A stretch of DNA of 37,046 bases, taken from positions 1 through 37,046 of the forward strand of contig JAICMI010000010.1 of the NCBI GenBank assembly GCA_025929315.1, read 5' to 3'. Positions within the stretch are counted from its first letter, which is position 1. Each line of letters opens with the position of its first letter. A program made the position numbers and the translations under genes. This document shows positions 24,138-32,295 of this stretch, in pieces. The stretch is from Frankiaceae bacterium (GTDB lineage Bacteria; Actinomycetota; Actinomycetes; JAFAQI01). The notes beneath the pieces were generated by a model. It was not told the origin of the DNA and did no database searches. It was given only the letters and a program-made list of their open reading frames with translations.

Positions 24138-24503
24138 TCAGGACTTGTTGTCGACCAGGTTGTAGAAACCGGCCCTGTTGTCCGTGTTGCCCGAGGTCCA
24201 GCCGTCCGGCAACTTGAAGCACAAGGCTCCGTCGTTGTTGCGATCGACGGACCGGAAGATGGCGAAAAGTGTGTCCCCGCCGAGGAGTGGGATCAGCTGC
24301 GCATTCCGCTGATCGACGGCTCCGCCAACGAGAAGGTTGCCATTGTCGTCGTAGATCGCCAGCGCATAGGGATTCGAGCACCCGCCGGACGCTTTGCCCT
24401 TGTCCCCTGCAAACGCCAGATTGGCCGGCGACAGCGACATGCTGGCCGCGACCAGGCAGATCGTCGTGGTGGTGGCACTAGCTGTTCTCATTTTCCACCC
24501 CAT
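24138..24503 (-). CDS. Small secreted protein with a D-x-N-x-D-G calcium-loop-like motif
   Basis: A 121-aa precursor with a signal peptide (about 1-32, ending in PANLAFAG). The mature part begins with a lysine/glycine-rich segment, has two cysteines (GGCSNP and ALCFK), and contains VDRNNDGALCFK, which resembles an EF-hand-like D-x-N-x-D-G loop. NTDNRAGFYNLVDN follows. Similar short secreted proteins occur in actinomycetes, function unknown. Two starts are possible: ATG at 24503, or ATG at 24491 with GGGGTGG upstream. Either gives a functional signal peptide. It converges with the 276-aa gene and is divergent from the SDR gene. Confidence 0.7.
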   Translation of the reverse strand: MGWKMRTASATTTTICLVAASMSLSPANLAFAGDKGKASGGCSNPYALAIYDDNGNLLVGGAVDQRNAQLIPLLGGDTLFAIFRSVDRNNDGALCFKLPDGWTSGNTDNRAGFYNLVDNKS

Positions 24504-24570
24504 TTCCCGCGGTGCTTTGCCGCGACGAGGTCATAGTGCGCCCGTTTACCCCGTTCGGGAGCGGAAATCG

Positions 24571-25392
24571 ATGAACAAGTCAGTTGTCATCACCGGCGCG
24601 GCGGGCGGGCTCGGGTCCGCCACGGTTCGGCGTCTCGCGCGCAACGGGTGGCGCGTCTTTGCGGCCGATCTCGATATGTCGGCGTTGCATGCACTTGCTA
24701 CCGAAAAGGTCATGCCGGTTGCTCTCGACGTGACCGACGAGGCCAGCGTGGCTGCACTGACGGAGAGAGTTTCCGCGGAAACATCCTCGCTCGACGCGGT
24801 CGTCAACTTTGCCGGAGTGCTCGGCATCGGCCCACTGGTCGAGCTCGCGCCAGCTGACTTCCGGCGGGTGATCGACGTCAACCTCGTCGGCGGCTTTCAG
24901 GTCAACCGCGCGTTGTTCCCGCTGCTGCACGCGGCGAAGGGCCGCATCGTCTTGCTGTCCTCGGAGACGGGTTGGCAGAGCGCGATGCCGTTCAACGGTC
25001 CCTACGCCATCTCCAAGCACGCCGTCGAGGCGTACGGCGATGCCCTGCGTCGCGAGCTCGCGATGCTCGATGTCGACGTCGTGAAGATCCAGCCAGGCGC
25101 GTTCAAGACCGGCATGGTCGAGTCGATCACGCAACGCTTCGACGGTCTGGCCGAGCGGTCGACGCACTACGGCAAGGTGCTGCGGCTCGCGCAGAAGCGC
25201 ATCCCGCAGGAAGAGCGCCGGGCCGGCGATCCTGACGACCTCGCCGCGCTGATCGAGAAGGTGCTGACCGTACGACGCCCGCGCCCGGCCTACCGCATTC
25301 ACACCAACCCGCAGGCGGCAGCGCTCAACGCGCTACCGACCCGCGTGGTTGATCGACTCTTGCTGACCGCCTTTCGGCGGGCTAACCGTTAA
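24571..25392 (+). CDS. Short-chain dehydrogenase/reductase
   Basis: A 273-aa SDR. TGAAGGLG (8-15) is the cofactor motif, and Asp33 in AADLD after the second strand favours NAD. NFAG (79-82) is the NNAG-type motif. The catalytic residues are Ser131 (LLSSETG), Tyr145 and Lys149 (YAISK). The C-terminal part (about 205-273) is basic and longer than in minimal SDRs, as in membrane-associated retinol- or steroid-type dehydrogenases; that comparison is inference. ATG at 24571 has GGGAGCGGA upstream. Its end overlaps the convergent SnoaL-like gene by four bases. Confidence 0.85.
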   Translation: MNKSVVITGAAGGLGSATVRRLARNGWRVFAADLDMSALHALATEKVMPVALDVTDEASVAALTERVSAETSSLDAVVNFAGVLGIGPLVELAPADFRRVIDVNLVGGFQVNRALFPLLHAAKGRIVLLSSETGWQSAMPFNGPYAISKHAVEAYGDALRRELAMLDVDVVKIQPGAFKTGMVESITQRFDGLAERSTHYGKVLRLAQKRIPQEERRAGDPDDLAALIEKVLTVRRPRPAYRIHTNPQAAALNALPTRVVDRLLLTAFRRANR

Positions 25393-25781
25393 GACCAGAA
25401 CTCGTCGGCTTCGTACTGGTCGAGTGGCGAGTCCCAGAACTCGACGACCTTGCCGTCGCGCAGGTGGAATGTGTGCACGTCCGACCCGCTGTACGACTTG
25501 TCGCCACGCGTCGCGCTTCCTTTGACGAGTGCGATGCCGTGCTCGTCGTTGGCCAGGAGGTCGTGCACCTCGAGCTTCGAGGTGCCGTTGCTCAGCTCCA
25601 TCAGCTTGCCGAAGAAGCCGAAAACCTGGTCTCGCCCTTTGTAGTCGCCGGAGAGCTGGCTGCGGCCGGCGACGTGCCACAGGATGTCGTCGGCGAACAG
25701 CTCGGTGATGGTGTCCATGTCGCCACTGCTGTAGGCGGCATAACCCTTGCGAAGACGCTCGACGTTCGGATGCTCAGCCAT
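25389..25781 (-). CDS. SnoaL-like (NTF2-fold) protein
   Basis: A 130-aa protein with a textbook NTF2-like pattern. NVERLRKGYAAYSSGDMDTI is the first helix, ELFADDILWHVAG the first strand with Trp-His, then YKGRDQVFGFFGKL, and VHTFHLRDGKVVEFWDSPLD near the C terminus. This subtype, with W-H-V and F-x-F, is the common SnoaL/ketosteroid-isomerase-like type. GAGGAGG six bases upstream fixes the ATG. It is the third NTF2-fold gene in this 8-kb region. The activity cannot be told. Confidence 0.8.
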   Translation of the reverse strand: MAEHPNVERLRKGYAAYSSGDMDTITELFADDILWHVAGRSQLSGDYKGRDQVFGFFGKLMELSNGTSKLEVHDLLANDEHGIALVKGSATRGDKSYSGSDVHTFHLRDGKVVEFWDSPLDQYEADEFWS

Positions 25782-25852
25782 AGAGTCCTCCTCGAGAGAC
25801 TGATGCAGAAGCCGACCGTACTTCTGTTGTTCGTCGCCGGGAGGGGAAACGG

Positions 25853-26494
25853 ATGATCCGTGTTGTCGGCGCCGGGCTGGGTCGGACCGGCACGGCGTCT
25901 CTCAAACAGGCTCTCCAGCGGCTGCTCGACGCGCCCTGCTACCACATGCAGGAGGTGATCGAGCATCTCGATCATGTGCCGTTGTGGCATGCGGCCATCC
26001 GAGGTGAGACCGTCGACTGGTCGCGCATCCTGGACGGCTACGCCGCGATCGTCGACTGGCCCGGAGCGGCGTGCTGGCGGTCAATCGCGGCTGCCAATCC
26101 GGACGCGGTAGTGCTGCTGTCGACGCGCACCGACGCGGAGACCTGGTATCGCAGCGCCAAGGCGACGATCCTGAGCGACGTACCGGACGACGTGAAGCAG
26201 GCACAGCCGCAGATGGCCGAGTTCGGCGACATGGTGGGGGACATGTTCGATGCGTTCGACCCCAACTGGCGTGACCGCGATGCTGCTCTTGCGGCGTACG
26301 ACCGGCACAACGCGGCCGTTCGCGCAGAGGTGTCACCAGACAAGCTGGTCGAGTGGCAACCGGGCGACGGCTGGGAACCGCTCTGCGCGGCGCTCGGGGT
26401 GCCGGTGCCTGACGAGCTGTTCCCGCACACCAATACGACCGAGGAGTTCCAGGCGCGTAGCGCCGAGCGACACGAGGAGATCCTCGGGACGTGA
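25853..26494 (+). CDS. Sulfotransferase-family protein
   Basis: A 213-aa protein of the sulfotransferase superfamily. The N terminus VVGAGLGRTGTASLKQAL (4-21) has the 5'-phosphosulfate-binding loop (R-T-G-T-x-S-L). LSTRTDAETWYRSA (about 89-102) matches the 3'-phosphate-binding region with Arg, and the end has the LVEWQPGDGWEPLCAALGVPVP segment typical of the Sulfotransfer_4 group. It would transfer a sulfuryl group from PAPS to a hydroxyl. GGGAGGGGAAA upstream supports the ATG. The acceptor is unknown; sterol-like or aromatic hydroxyls are plausible given the context. Confidence 0.8.
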   Translation: MIRVVGAGLGRTGTASLKQALQRLLDAPCYHMQEVIEHLDHVPLWHAAIRGETVDWSRILDGYAAIVDWPGAACWRSIAAANPDAVVLLSTRTDAETWYRSAKATILSDVPDDVKQAQPQMAEFGDMVGDMFDAFDPNWRDRDAALAAYDRHNAAVRAEVSPDKLVEWQPGDGWEPLCAALGVPVPDELFPHTNTTEEFQARSAERHEEILGT

Positions 26495-26541
26495 AGGCGT
26501 CACTCGCTGAACCGCGTCGCCCCAGCAGTCCGAATTGACAC

Positions 26542-26547
26542 TATCGT
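26542..26547 (+). promoter_or_regulatory. Leaderless -10 box of the LON-domain gene
   Basis: TATCGT fits TANNNT and lies six bases before the GTG at 26554. The TTGACA just upstream (26535-26540) is too close to be a -35 element. Confidence 0.5.
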
Positions 26548-26553
26548 CGCTGG

Positions 26554-27210
26554 GTGGCCGAGCTCTTGCCGTTGTTTCCGCTCGGAACTGTCCTGTTCCC
26601 CGGAATTCCCTTACCTCTGCACGTTTTCGAGCCGCGTTACCGAGAGATGGTCGCTGACCTGCTGGCGACACCGGAGCCACGGCTGTTCGGCGTCGTCGCG
26701 ATTCGCGAGGGACACGAGGTCGGCACCGACGCGGTGCGATCGTTGTATGACGTCGGCTGCGTTGCTGTGGTCAGACGTGCGGAGGCGCTCCCGGACGGAC
26801 GGTTTGCGCTCATGACGACCGGTAGCCGCCGGTTTCGCTTCGATGAGCTGGACGCGTCCCGGCCTTATCTGCAGGTCGATGCACACCTGCTCGACGAACC
26901 AACGGGAGACAACGGAGATCTCGTCGAGGTCGCCGACGTGGTCAGGCGGACGTATGCGGACTACCGCGACACACTTGGCGATGCCGATCCGTCGATCGAG
27001 CTGCCTGACGACCCCCGCCTCCTGTCCTATCTCGTTGCCGCAACCGTGGCGGTTTCGCTACCAGAACGCCAACAGCTGCTCGAGGCCGCCGACACACGTG
27101 CGCGGCTAGCCCGTGAGCTCGACCTGCTCAACCGTGAGCTCGGCCTGATGCGCAGCCTGCGAACGATGCCGATGCCGCCGCAGCAGCTGCCCCGACACAG
27201 CCAGAACTAA
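26554..27210 (+). CDS. LON substrate-binding (N-terminal) domain protein
   Basis: A 218-aa stand-alone LON_substr_bdg protein. LPLFPLGTVLFPGIPLPLHVFEPRY (from residue 4) is the diagnostic start of the domain, GVVAIREG and FALMTTGSRRFR are later strands, and the C-terminal half is helical (about 120-205). It has no AAA+ or protease domain. Such solo proteins are widespread in actinomycetes and are thought to bind misfolded or specific protein substrates; their role is not settled. It is transcribed alone and converges on the membrane hydroxylase gene with eight bases between. Confidence 0.85.
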   Translation: MAELLPLFPLGTVLFPGIPLPLHVFEPRYREMVADLLATPEPRLFGVVAIREGHEVGTDAVRSLYDVGCVAVVRRAEALPDGRFALMTTGSRRFRFDELDASRPYLQVDAHLLDEPTGDNGDLVEVADVVRRTYADYRDTLGDADPSIELPDDPRLLSYLVAATVAVSLPERQQLLEAADTRARLARELDLLNRELGLMRSLRTMPMPPQQLPRHSQN

Positions 27211-27218
27211 GACTGCAC

Positions 27219-27893
27219 TCAGGCGGCCGGCTCTACGCCGAGCGTTCGAGCAGTCGGGGAGGCTGCGACCTCGTCTCGCTGCGGGAAGGTACGAAGAACG
27301 TGGTCGGCTGCGTTGATGGTCACGCCGAACCAGTACTTCTCATTGCGGTAGTGGTGCAGACGGTGCGCCCGCCAGATCGAGCGGTAGTAGGCGGACCGGG
27401 GTGAGTAGCTGGAGTGGATGAGGAAGTGCGTCCACTCGTAGACGAAAAGCATCGCGTAGGCAGTCAGCAGCGCCGTCGCGCCATTGCGGAGAGTTCGAGT
27501 CACCAGCCAATAGAGCGGCACCGAGAAGATCAGCAGCCGGATGACGACCGGCCGCGGAATCAGCACGTGCCTGATGACCTTCGGGTCCTGATGGTGGTCG
27601 CGGTGTCGTTTAGCGATGTAAAGGTCGAAGCTCCGTCCAGCCACGGTGAAGGGTCCTAAGTGCAGCACCGTTACGTGGATCACCCACTCCGTGAACGGCT
27701 GCAGCCCGAGGATGATGCCGGCCACGATGAGGTCGCTCGTGTGCCAGCCGCCCAGGGCGATCCGCAGGACCGCTGCGGCGACGAGCACGCCCGCGATCAC
27801 CTGTGCGTTGGCGTATCGCATGAAGATGCCGAATGCGTTGCGCAGTGACAGACCGGACGTGGTGTAGGCGGCGGGCTGCTCGTCGCTCGTCAT
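27219..27893 (-). CDS. Fatty acid hydroxylase/sterol desaturase-superfamily membrane protein
   Basis: A 224-aa integral membrane protein with about four hydrophobic segments (about 30-48, 55-75, 115-133, 138-158). The histidine clusters of the di-iron superfamily are present: EWVIHVTVLH (His73, His78), HRDHH (His97, His100, His101), EWTHFLIH (His156, His160), RAHRLHH (His177, His180, His181) and DHV (His198). It should hydroxylate or desaturate a lipid in the membrane using O2. The reading frame and ATG are clear. A TAGGCT box lies nine bases upstream, overlapping the stop of the anti-sigma gene. Carotenoid or fatty-acid hydroxylation are possible; the substrate cannot be read. Confidence 0.83.
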   Translation of the reverse strand: MTSDEQPAAYTTSGLSLRNAFGIFMRYANAQVIAGVLVAAAVLRIALGGWHTSDLIVAGIILGLQPFTEWVIHVTVLHLGPFTVAGRSFDLYIAKRHRDHHQDPKVIRHVLIPRPVVIRLLIFSVPLYWLVTRTLRNGATALLTAYAMLFVYEWTHFLIHSSYSPRSAYYRSIWRAHRLHHYRNEKYWFGVTINAADHVLRTFPQRDEVAASPTARTLGVEPAA

Positions 27894-27905
27894 GGTGCTG
27901 TGAGC

Positions 27906-28865
27906 CTAGAACGTGAAGTGCTCGTCCTCCGCGAGGCTGACCAGCTGGTCGAGAGACAGCGGCTGCTCGCCGTGCGCCTGCGTACCGGCTTCCGGGCCGA
28001 AGGGGTAGTTGCTCATCTGCGCCTGTACGACGGTCCCATCCGGACGGTGGACTTCGGCGGTGACGACGGTGTCGCCGGGGCCGGCCTTGACCTGACCCGT
28101 GCGCAGCACGCTGCCGTCCGCCAGTGTCGTCTCGGCGCAGTTCTCGTCAGCGGTGCAGTCGCCCGTGAACGCCACCTGTTCGGTTGTCTCGTGCATCACC
28201 TGGACGCCGATGTCGCCGTAGCCCTGTGTTTCGTGCACATCGACGTTTCCGTCGTAGTAGGTCGGATGACCCTTGTCGAGGCTTGCGGACTCCTGCGCAA
28301 ACGGCCGGCTGTAGGAGATGTCGAGGCTCCAGTGCGTCACGCGGTTGTGCAGGTGCGCAGCGAGACGTGACGCGATCGCGTCGGGCTGTTCCGTGTAGTG
28401 GTACGGCGGGCCCGCCGGTGGCGCCGAGGTGTCGTCGTTCGGCTGTTGCGCCGACGCGCCCTCTGCGCACACCTCGAGAATGGTGCGACCGTTCTTCTGC
28501 GCGCGAAGCTGATTGATCGTGGCGTGCTCGCCGACCTTGCCGGACCGAATGAAGCGTTGGAGGGTGAGCTTCGCTGCTTTGGGCGGCGCGGAGATCAGGT
28601 AACACTTCCCCGCGCTTGCACTTGTGCTCGGGGTGGGCGACGGCTGCGTACCGAGGCTGATCGACGGCTCGCCGCCGCCGCTCGCAAGGACTGGAACGAC
28701 GACGGCTGCCGTCAGTCCTGCCGCGCCCGCGGTTCCTGCTACGGCAAGCGCAGCAGTACGACGCCGGCGCGCCCGGCGGCCGGCCACGACGATCCGCTCG
28801 AGGTCGTTGGGCGCGTCCGGCTCGTCTGCGAGCAGTCTGGCGAACTGGTCCTTGATGTCGGTCAC
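27906..28865 (-). CDS. Membrane-anchored anti-sigma-like protein
   Basis: A 319-aa protein encoded two bases after the sigma-factor stop. The N-terminal 35 residues are cytoplasmic and end in a cluster of arginines (GRRARRRR, 29-36). One membrane helix follows (about 38-61), then a Ser/Thr/Pro-rich linker and a large outside domain with cysteines (GKCYLI, EVCAEG, GDCTADENC). The cytoplasmic part is short and lacks a clear zinc H-x3-C-x2-C anti-sigma motif, so sigma binding is inferred from gene order. Such pairs with SigE-family factors are common in actinomycetes. The GTG at 28865 has AAAGGAG five bases upstream, within the end of the sigma gene. Confidence 0.75.
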   Translation of the reverse strand: MTDIKDQFARLLADEPDAPNDLERIVVAGRRARRRRTAALAVAGTAGAAGLTAAVVVPVLASGGGEPSISLGTQPSPTPSTSASAGKCYLISAPPKAAKLTLQRFIRSGKVGEHATINQLRAQKNGRTILEVCAEGASAQQPNDDTSAPPAGPPYHYTEQPDAIASRLAAHLHNRVTHWSLDISYSRPFAQESASLDKGHPTYYDGNVDVHETQGYGDIGVQVMHETTEQVAFTGDCTADENCAETTLADGSVLRTGQVKAGPGDTVVTAEVHRPDGTVVQAQMSNYPFGPEAGTQAHGEQPLSLDQLVSLAEDEHFTF

Positions 28866-28867
28866 GA

Positions 28868-29368
28868 CTACTCCTTTGTCACAAGTGCTTGATCGCCGAG
28901 CAGCGCGCGGAGCGTGGTCATCGCGCGAGCCGTCTGGCTCTTGACCGTTCCTTCTGAGCACCCGAGTGCGTCCGCGGTCTGCGCCACGGACGCGTCGAGC
29001 CAAAAGCGCATGAGCAGCGTCGCTCGCTGGCGGCGCGGCAGCTGCGCGAGCGCCTCACGCAGGTCGAGCAGGTCCTCGGTCGGGCGGACGGCGGTCCCGA
29101 AGTCGTCGACCGCCTCGACCGGCGACTCTCGTCGCCACGGCCGGCGTCGTTCGTCCAGGAAACACCGAACGAGGGTGCGGTGCGCGTAGCCATCCGGCGC
29201 CTCGCTCGAGTGAATCCTCGGCCAGGCGACATAGAGCTTGACCAGCGCGGTCTGGACGAGATCGTCGGCTTGGTGCCAGTCGCCGCAGAGCAGGAACGCG
29301 GTACGGCGCAGAGACGGTCGGCGGGTCACCGCGAAGCCGCGGAACGCGCTCTCGTCCGCCGCAGACAT
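28868..29368 (-). CDS. SigE-family RNA polymerase sigma factor (ECF type)
   Basis: A 166-aa sigma-70 factor with regions 2 and 4 only. LRRTAFLLCGDWHQADDLVQTALVKLYVAW (about 20-49) is region 2 with the DDLVQ core-binding motif. LPRRQRATLLMRFWLDASVAQTADALGCSEGTVKSQTARA is region 4 with the helix-turn-helix. It directs RNA polymerase to a small set of promoters and is probably held by the adjacent membrane protein until an outside signal. The start could be the ATG at 29368 or a GTG two codons upstream. It is divergent from a secreted hydrolase 98 bases away, a possible target. Confidence 0.87.
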   Translation of the reverse strand: MSAADESAFRGFAVTRRPSLRRTAFLLCGDWHQADDLVQTALVKLYVAWPRIHSSEAPDGYAHRTLVRCFLDERRRPWRRESPVEAVDDFGTAVRPTEDLLDLREALAQLPRRQRATLLMRFWLDASVAQTADALGCSEGTVKSQTARAMTTLRALLGDQALVTKE

Positions 29369-29466
29369 CCCCACGCTGTCTATACGTAGCGGGGGAGGCC
29401 ATGGGTTGTCATCGTCCGAGCGCAATTTTGGGCAGGATCTCGGCCCGGCGCGGCGAAGGGAAAACC
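29369..29466. promoter_or_regulatory. Divergent region between sigma factor and secreted hydrolase
   Basis: The 98 bases hold the start signals for both directions. AAGGGA before 29467 is a clear ribosome binding site for the hydrolase. TTGTCA (29406-29411) could be a -35 for it, without a convincing -10. On the minus strand, CGTATAGA lies just before the sigma gene. Confidence 0.3.
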
Positions 29467-31299
29467 ATGCTGTCGCGTAGGTCTCTGGCCCTTTCCCTCG
29501 CCGGCTCGCTCATCGCTGCCACCCCGGTGATCGCGTCCACGCACGCCCGCGCGGCGGAGTGGAAGCCGCGTCCGGCGACGTACGGCATCAGCAAGACGAC
29601 CAACGTCCCGATCAAGATGGACGACGGCGTCGTGCTCAAGGCCGACGTGCTTCGTCCCGCCGGCAAGGACGGAGCGGCGGCGCCGGGCAGGTTCCCGGTC
29701 ATCCTGACGCAGACGCCGTACAACAAGAACTCGCCGCAGCTCAACTTCGAGAACGACTACCTCGTGCAGCGCGGCTACATCCAGGTGATCGTCGACGTGC
29801 GTGGCACCGGCTCGAGCGGTGGGCAGTGGGCCTCGTTCAGCCCGCGCGAGCAGAAGGACTACTACGCCTGCGCGGTGTGGGCGCACCGGCTCAAGGGCGG
29901 CAACGGAGATGTCGGTCTGTTCGGTGTCTCCTACGGGGCGATTGACCAGCTGCTCACTGCCGCTCAGCACCCGCCCGGTCTGAAGGTGGAGTTCCCGATC
30001 GTGCCGATGGGCGACGCCTACCGCGACGTGGCCGTCAGTGGTGGTCAGTCGGACACCGCGTTCATCCCGTCCTGGCTCGGCCTCGTCAGCGGCGCGGGAG
30101 TGTTGCCGTCAACTGACACCGCGAGCGACCCGGTCGGCTCCGCGAGCGCGCTCGCCGACCATGTTCAAGGTGCGGCCAACTTCCAAGTGCCGGTGGTGGC
30201 GTCGGCTGTCAGCGGAGAAAAGGTGAGCGGCTACGACAGCGCTTACGACGGCAAGTTCTATCGCGACCGGTCACCACTCAACGTCATCGACAAGATCGAC
30301 GTACCGACGTTCGTCGTCGGTGGCGAGTACGACCTGTTCCAGCGCAGCGAGCCGATGATCTACAACGCGCTGCATGCGCGCGGGGTTCCGTCGCGGTTGC
30401 TGATCGGGCCGTGGACGCACTTGCAGGCGAGTGCCGCCGCTGACCTGCCGGCCGACGGTGTGCCGGCGCTGACGTCGCTCGAGCTGCGGTGGTTCGACCA
30501 CTACCTGCGAGGTGTTCCGGACCCGTCGCTGGACAAGGAGGTGCCTCAGGTCGCTGCGTACCGCATCGGCACGGGGCACTTCGAGACGTCGACCGCGTAT
30601 CCGCCCGCCGACACGCGTTATCGCGCCTTGTCGCTCAGCGGCTCGGCGACACCCGGCTCGCCTGGTGAGCTGACAGCAGCCAAGCCAACCTCCGGCAGCG
30701 GGATGGTGCCTTGGGTGCCCGCGTCCGGCGTCTGCTCGGAGTCGACCGAGCAATGGACGGCAGGCGGCGCGCCAGCTGCGCCCGTTTGCACCGGCAACCA
30801 CAACGTCAACGACGACACCGGCGTCGCCTACGACCTGCCGGTGACCCAGCACGAGCTGCGCATCGCGGGTACCTCGATGGCACATCTTTATGTGTCGACG
30901 ACGCGCAACGACGCGATGATCACCGCGCGCCTCGAGGATGTGTCACCGGACGGTTCGGTGGCGCCGTTGTCGAATGGTTGGCAGGTGTTGTCGCTGCGCG
31001 CGCTGGACAAGTCGAAGTCGGCCTTTGCCGACGGCAGGATGGTGCAACCGTGGCACCCGGACACGCGCTCGTCCGTGCTGCCGGTGAAGTCCGACACGAT
31101 CTACAAGCTCGACGTAGAGATCTTCCCGACCCTGGCGACGCTCGCGCGCGGTCACACGCTGCGACTGGCATTGCAAACGGTCGACGAGCCGCACAGCAAC
31201 GGCTCGGTGGGTCAGACGACGGATGCAGCGGGTGGGACCGTCACGGTCTACTCCGGCGGCAAGCACCGCAGCACCCTGGTGCTCGGCATCGAACGCTGA
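29467..31299 (+). CDS. Secreted CocE/NonD-type alpha/beta hydrolase
   Basis: A 610-aa precursor with a signal peptide (about 1-30, RSLALSLAGSLIAATPVIAS then ARAA). It belongs to the X-Pro dipeptidyl-peptidase/CocE class: an alpha/beta-hydrolase domain with nucleophile Ser155 in GVSYGA, Asp289 in GGEYDLF and His318 in GPWTHL, an all-helical insert, and a C-terminal jelly-roll (about 400-610). The oxyanion-side motif is DVRGTGSSGG (110-119). It hydrolyses an ester or peptide bond outside the cell. ATG at 29467 with AAGGGA is chosen because the signal peptide begins there. It converges on the methyltransferase gene with one base between stops. Confidence 0.87.
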   Translation: MLSRRSLALSLAGSLIAATPVIASTHARAAEWKPRPATYGISKTTNVPIKMDDGVVLKADVLRPAGKDGAAAPGRFPVILTQTPYNKNSPQLNFENDYLVQRGYIQVIVDVRGTGSSGGQWASFSPREQKDYYACAVWAHRLKGGNGDVGLFGVSYGAIDQLLTAAQHPPGLKVEFPIVPMGDAYRDVAVSGGQSDTAFIPSWLGLVSGAGVLPSTDTASDPVGSASALADHVQGAANFQVPVVASAVSGEKVSGYDSAYDGKFYRDRSPLNVIDKIDVPTFVVGGEYDLFQRSEPMIYNALHARGVPSRLLIGPWTHLQASAAADLPADGVPALTSLELRWFDHYLRGVPDPSLDKEVPQVAAYRIGTGHFETSTAYPPADTRYRALSLSGSATPGSPGELTAAKPTSGSGMVPWVPASGVCSESTEQWTAGGAPAAPVCTGNHNVNDDTGVAYDLPVTQHELRIAGTSMAHLYVSTTRNDAMITARLEDVSPDGSVAPLSNGWQVLSLRALDKSKSAFADGRMVQPWHPDTRSSVLPVKSDTIYKLDVEIFPTLATLARGHTLRLALQTVDEPHSNGSVGQTTDAAGGTVTVYSGGKHRSTLVLGIER

Positions 31300-31300
31300 C

Positions 31301-32116
31301 TCAGCGTCGGGCGATCACGAAGCCCGACGAGGACTCGATAGCAGTGCCGCGCCCGTACGTCTCAGCGAGCGCGCCGAGGTCGTGCTTCTCGGTGGTCCAG
31401 CCGTGCCGGTCCAGCCAGCCGCTCACGTCCTCGATGCCCCCCTGCCAGAGGGCCACTGCCTCGGAGGCACCGGCGGCGGACCGTGCAGCGGCCATCTGCT
31501 GGAGCTGCTGAACACCGCGACCTTGTTCGCACGACAACCGGCTGCCGGGTGCGGACAGCTCAGCGACAGCGCCGAGCAGGCGCGCGGCGTCGTCATGGCT
31601 CAAGTAGACGAGCAGGCCCTCGATGAGCCACGCAGTCGGCTGCGATACATCGAAGTCGGCAGCGGTCAAAGTGGTGGGCCAGTCCGCAGTGAGGTCGGCG
31701 ACGACTACCTGACGTGTTGTCGTCGGCTGTGGGCTGAGCCCCGCCAGGACGTTGTTCTTGAACGAGGTCGTCTCCGGCAGGTCGACCTCGAACACCGTCG
31801 TACCGTCCGGCCACGGCAACCGGAACGCGCGGGTGTCGAGTCCAGCTGCGAGCAGAACGATCTGCCTGATGCCGTCGGCCGCCGCGGCGAGTAGGTAGTC
31901 GTCATAGAACTTGGTGCGTACGACGACTTGCAGCGCGATGCGTGTCCGGATGAGCTCGGCTGCATCACTGCGCTCGGTCTGGGGCGAGTAGGCGTCGGGC
32001 ATCGCGGCGACGAAGGCAGCGGCGAAGGGATCGTCGAACAACCGGTCCGGCCGTCTCGACTCACCCGCACGAATTCGCGCGACCCCAAGAGCTGTCTTGG
32101 GGACGCCGGTCAACAC
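31301..32116 (-). CDS. SAM-dependent methyltransferase, LCM/PPM1 family
   Basis: A 271-aa class I methyltransferase of the leucine carboxyl methyltransferase-like family that is much expanded in mycobacteria and relatives. IVLLAAGLDTRAFRLPWP (86-103) is the SAM-binding motif I in the form typical of this family, VFEVDLPE (108-115) the acidic strand, and WLIEGLLVYLSHDDAARLL the motif after strand 4. Substrates in this group are mostly unknown; some act on small carboxylic or polyketide molecules. The GTG at 32116 stands six bases after a TAGCCT box. Confidence 0.85.
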   Translation of the reverse strand: MLTGVPKTALGVARIRAGESRRPDRLFDDPFAAAFVAAMPDAYSPQTERSDAAELIRTRIALQVVVRTKFYDDYLLAAAADGIRQIVLLAAGLDTRAFRLPWPDGTTVFEVDLPETTSFKNNVLAGLSPQPTTTRQVVVADLTADWPTTLTAADFDVSQPTAWLIEGLLVYLSHDDAARLLGAVAELSAPGSRLSCEQGRGVQQLQQMAAARSAAGASEAVALWQGGIEDVSGWLDRHGWTTEKHDLGALAETYGRGTAIESSSGFVIARR

Positions 32117-32122
32117 AGCATC

Positions 32123-32128
32123 AGGCTA
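32123..32128 (-). promoter_or_regulatory. Leaderless -10 box of the methyltransferase gene
   Basis: TAGCCT on the minus strand fits TANNNT and lies six bases before the GTG at 32116. Confidence 0.45.
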
Positions 32129-32151
32129 CGGTCCGGCCCACCCTGGTGCTC

Positions 32152-32242
32152 ACTCACGAACGTGATCATCTTCCTGAGTTGCGGGCTCGGCTCACGCGGA
32201 ACGAGAGCCACAAGAGCTCGAGGTTGATCACGTTCGTGAGTT
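32152..32242. repeat. Intergenic palindromic element with three copies of an 18-bp motif
   Basis: ACTCACGAACGTGATCA (32152-32168) and its exact complement (32225-32241) form 17-base inverted arms around a 56-base interior. A third copy, TGATCATCTTCCTGAGTT (32163-32180), shares the TGATCA core with the left arm and makes a second, imperfect palindrome. The interior also has GGCTC and GAGCC arms. It fills the gap between the methyltransferase and VOC genes. Its shape suggests a REP- or MITE-like element, or a multi-site regulator target. Confidence 0.65.
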
Positions 32243-32295
32243 GTGAAGTTGCATACTTGGGGGCAACCGGACCGCGAAAAGGGGGGCGGTGAAGC

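Noticed and set aside
26535-26540. TTGACA as a -35 box of the LON-domain gene
   Set aside because: It lies only one base from the TATCGT box, far too close for a -35/-10 pair.
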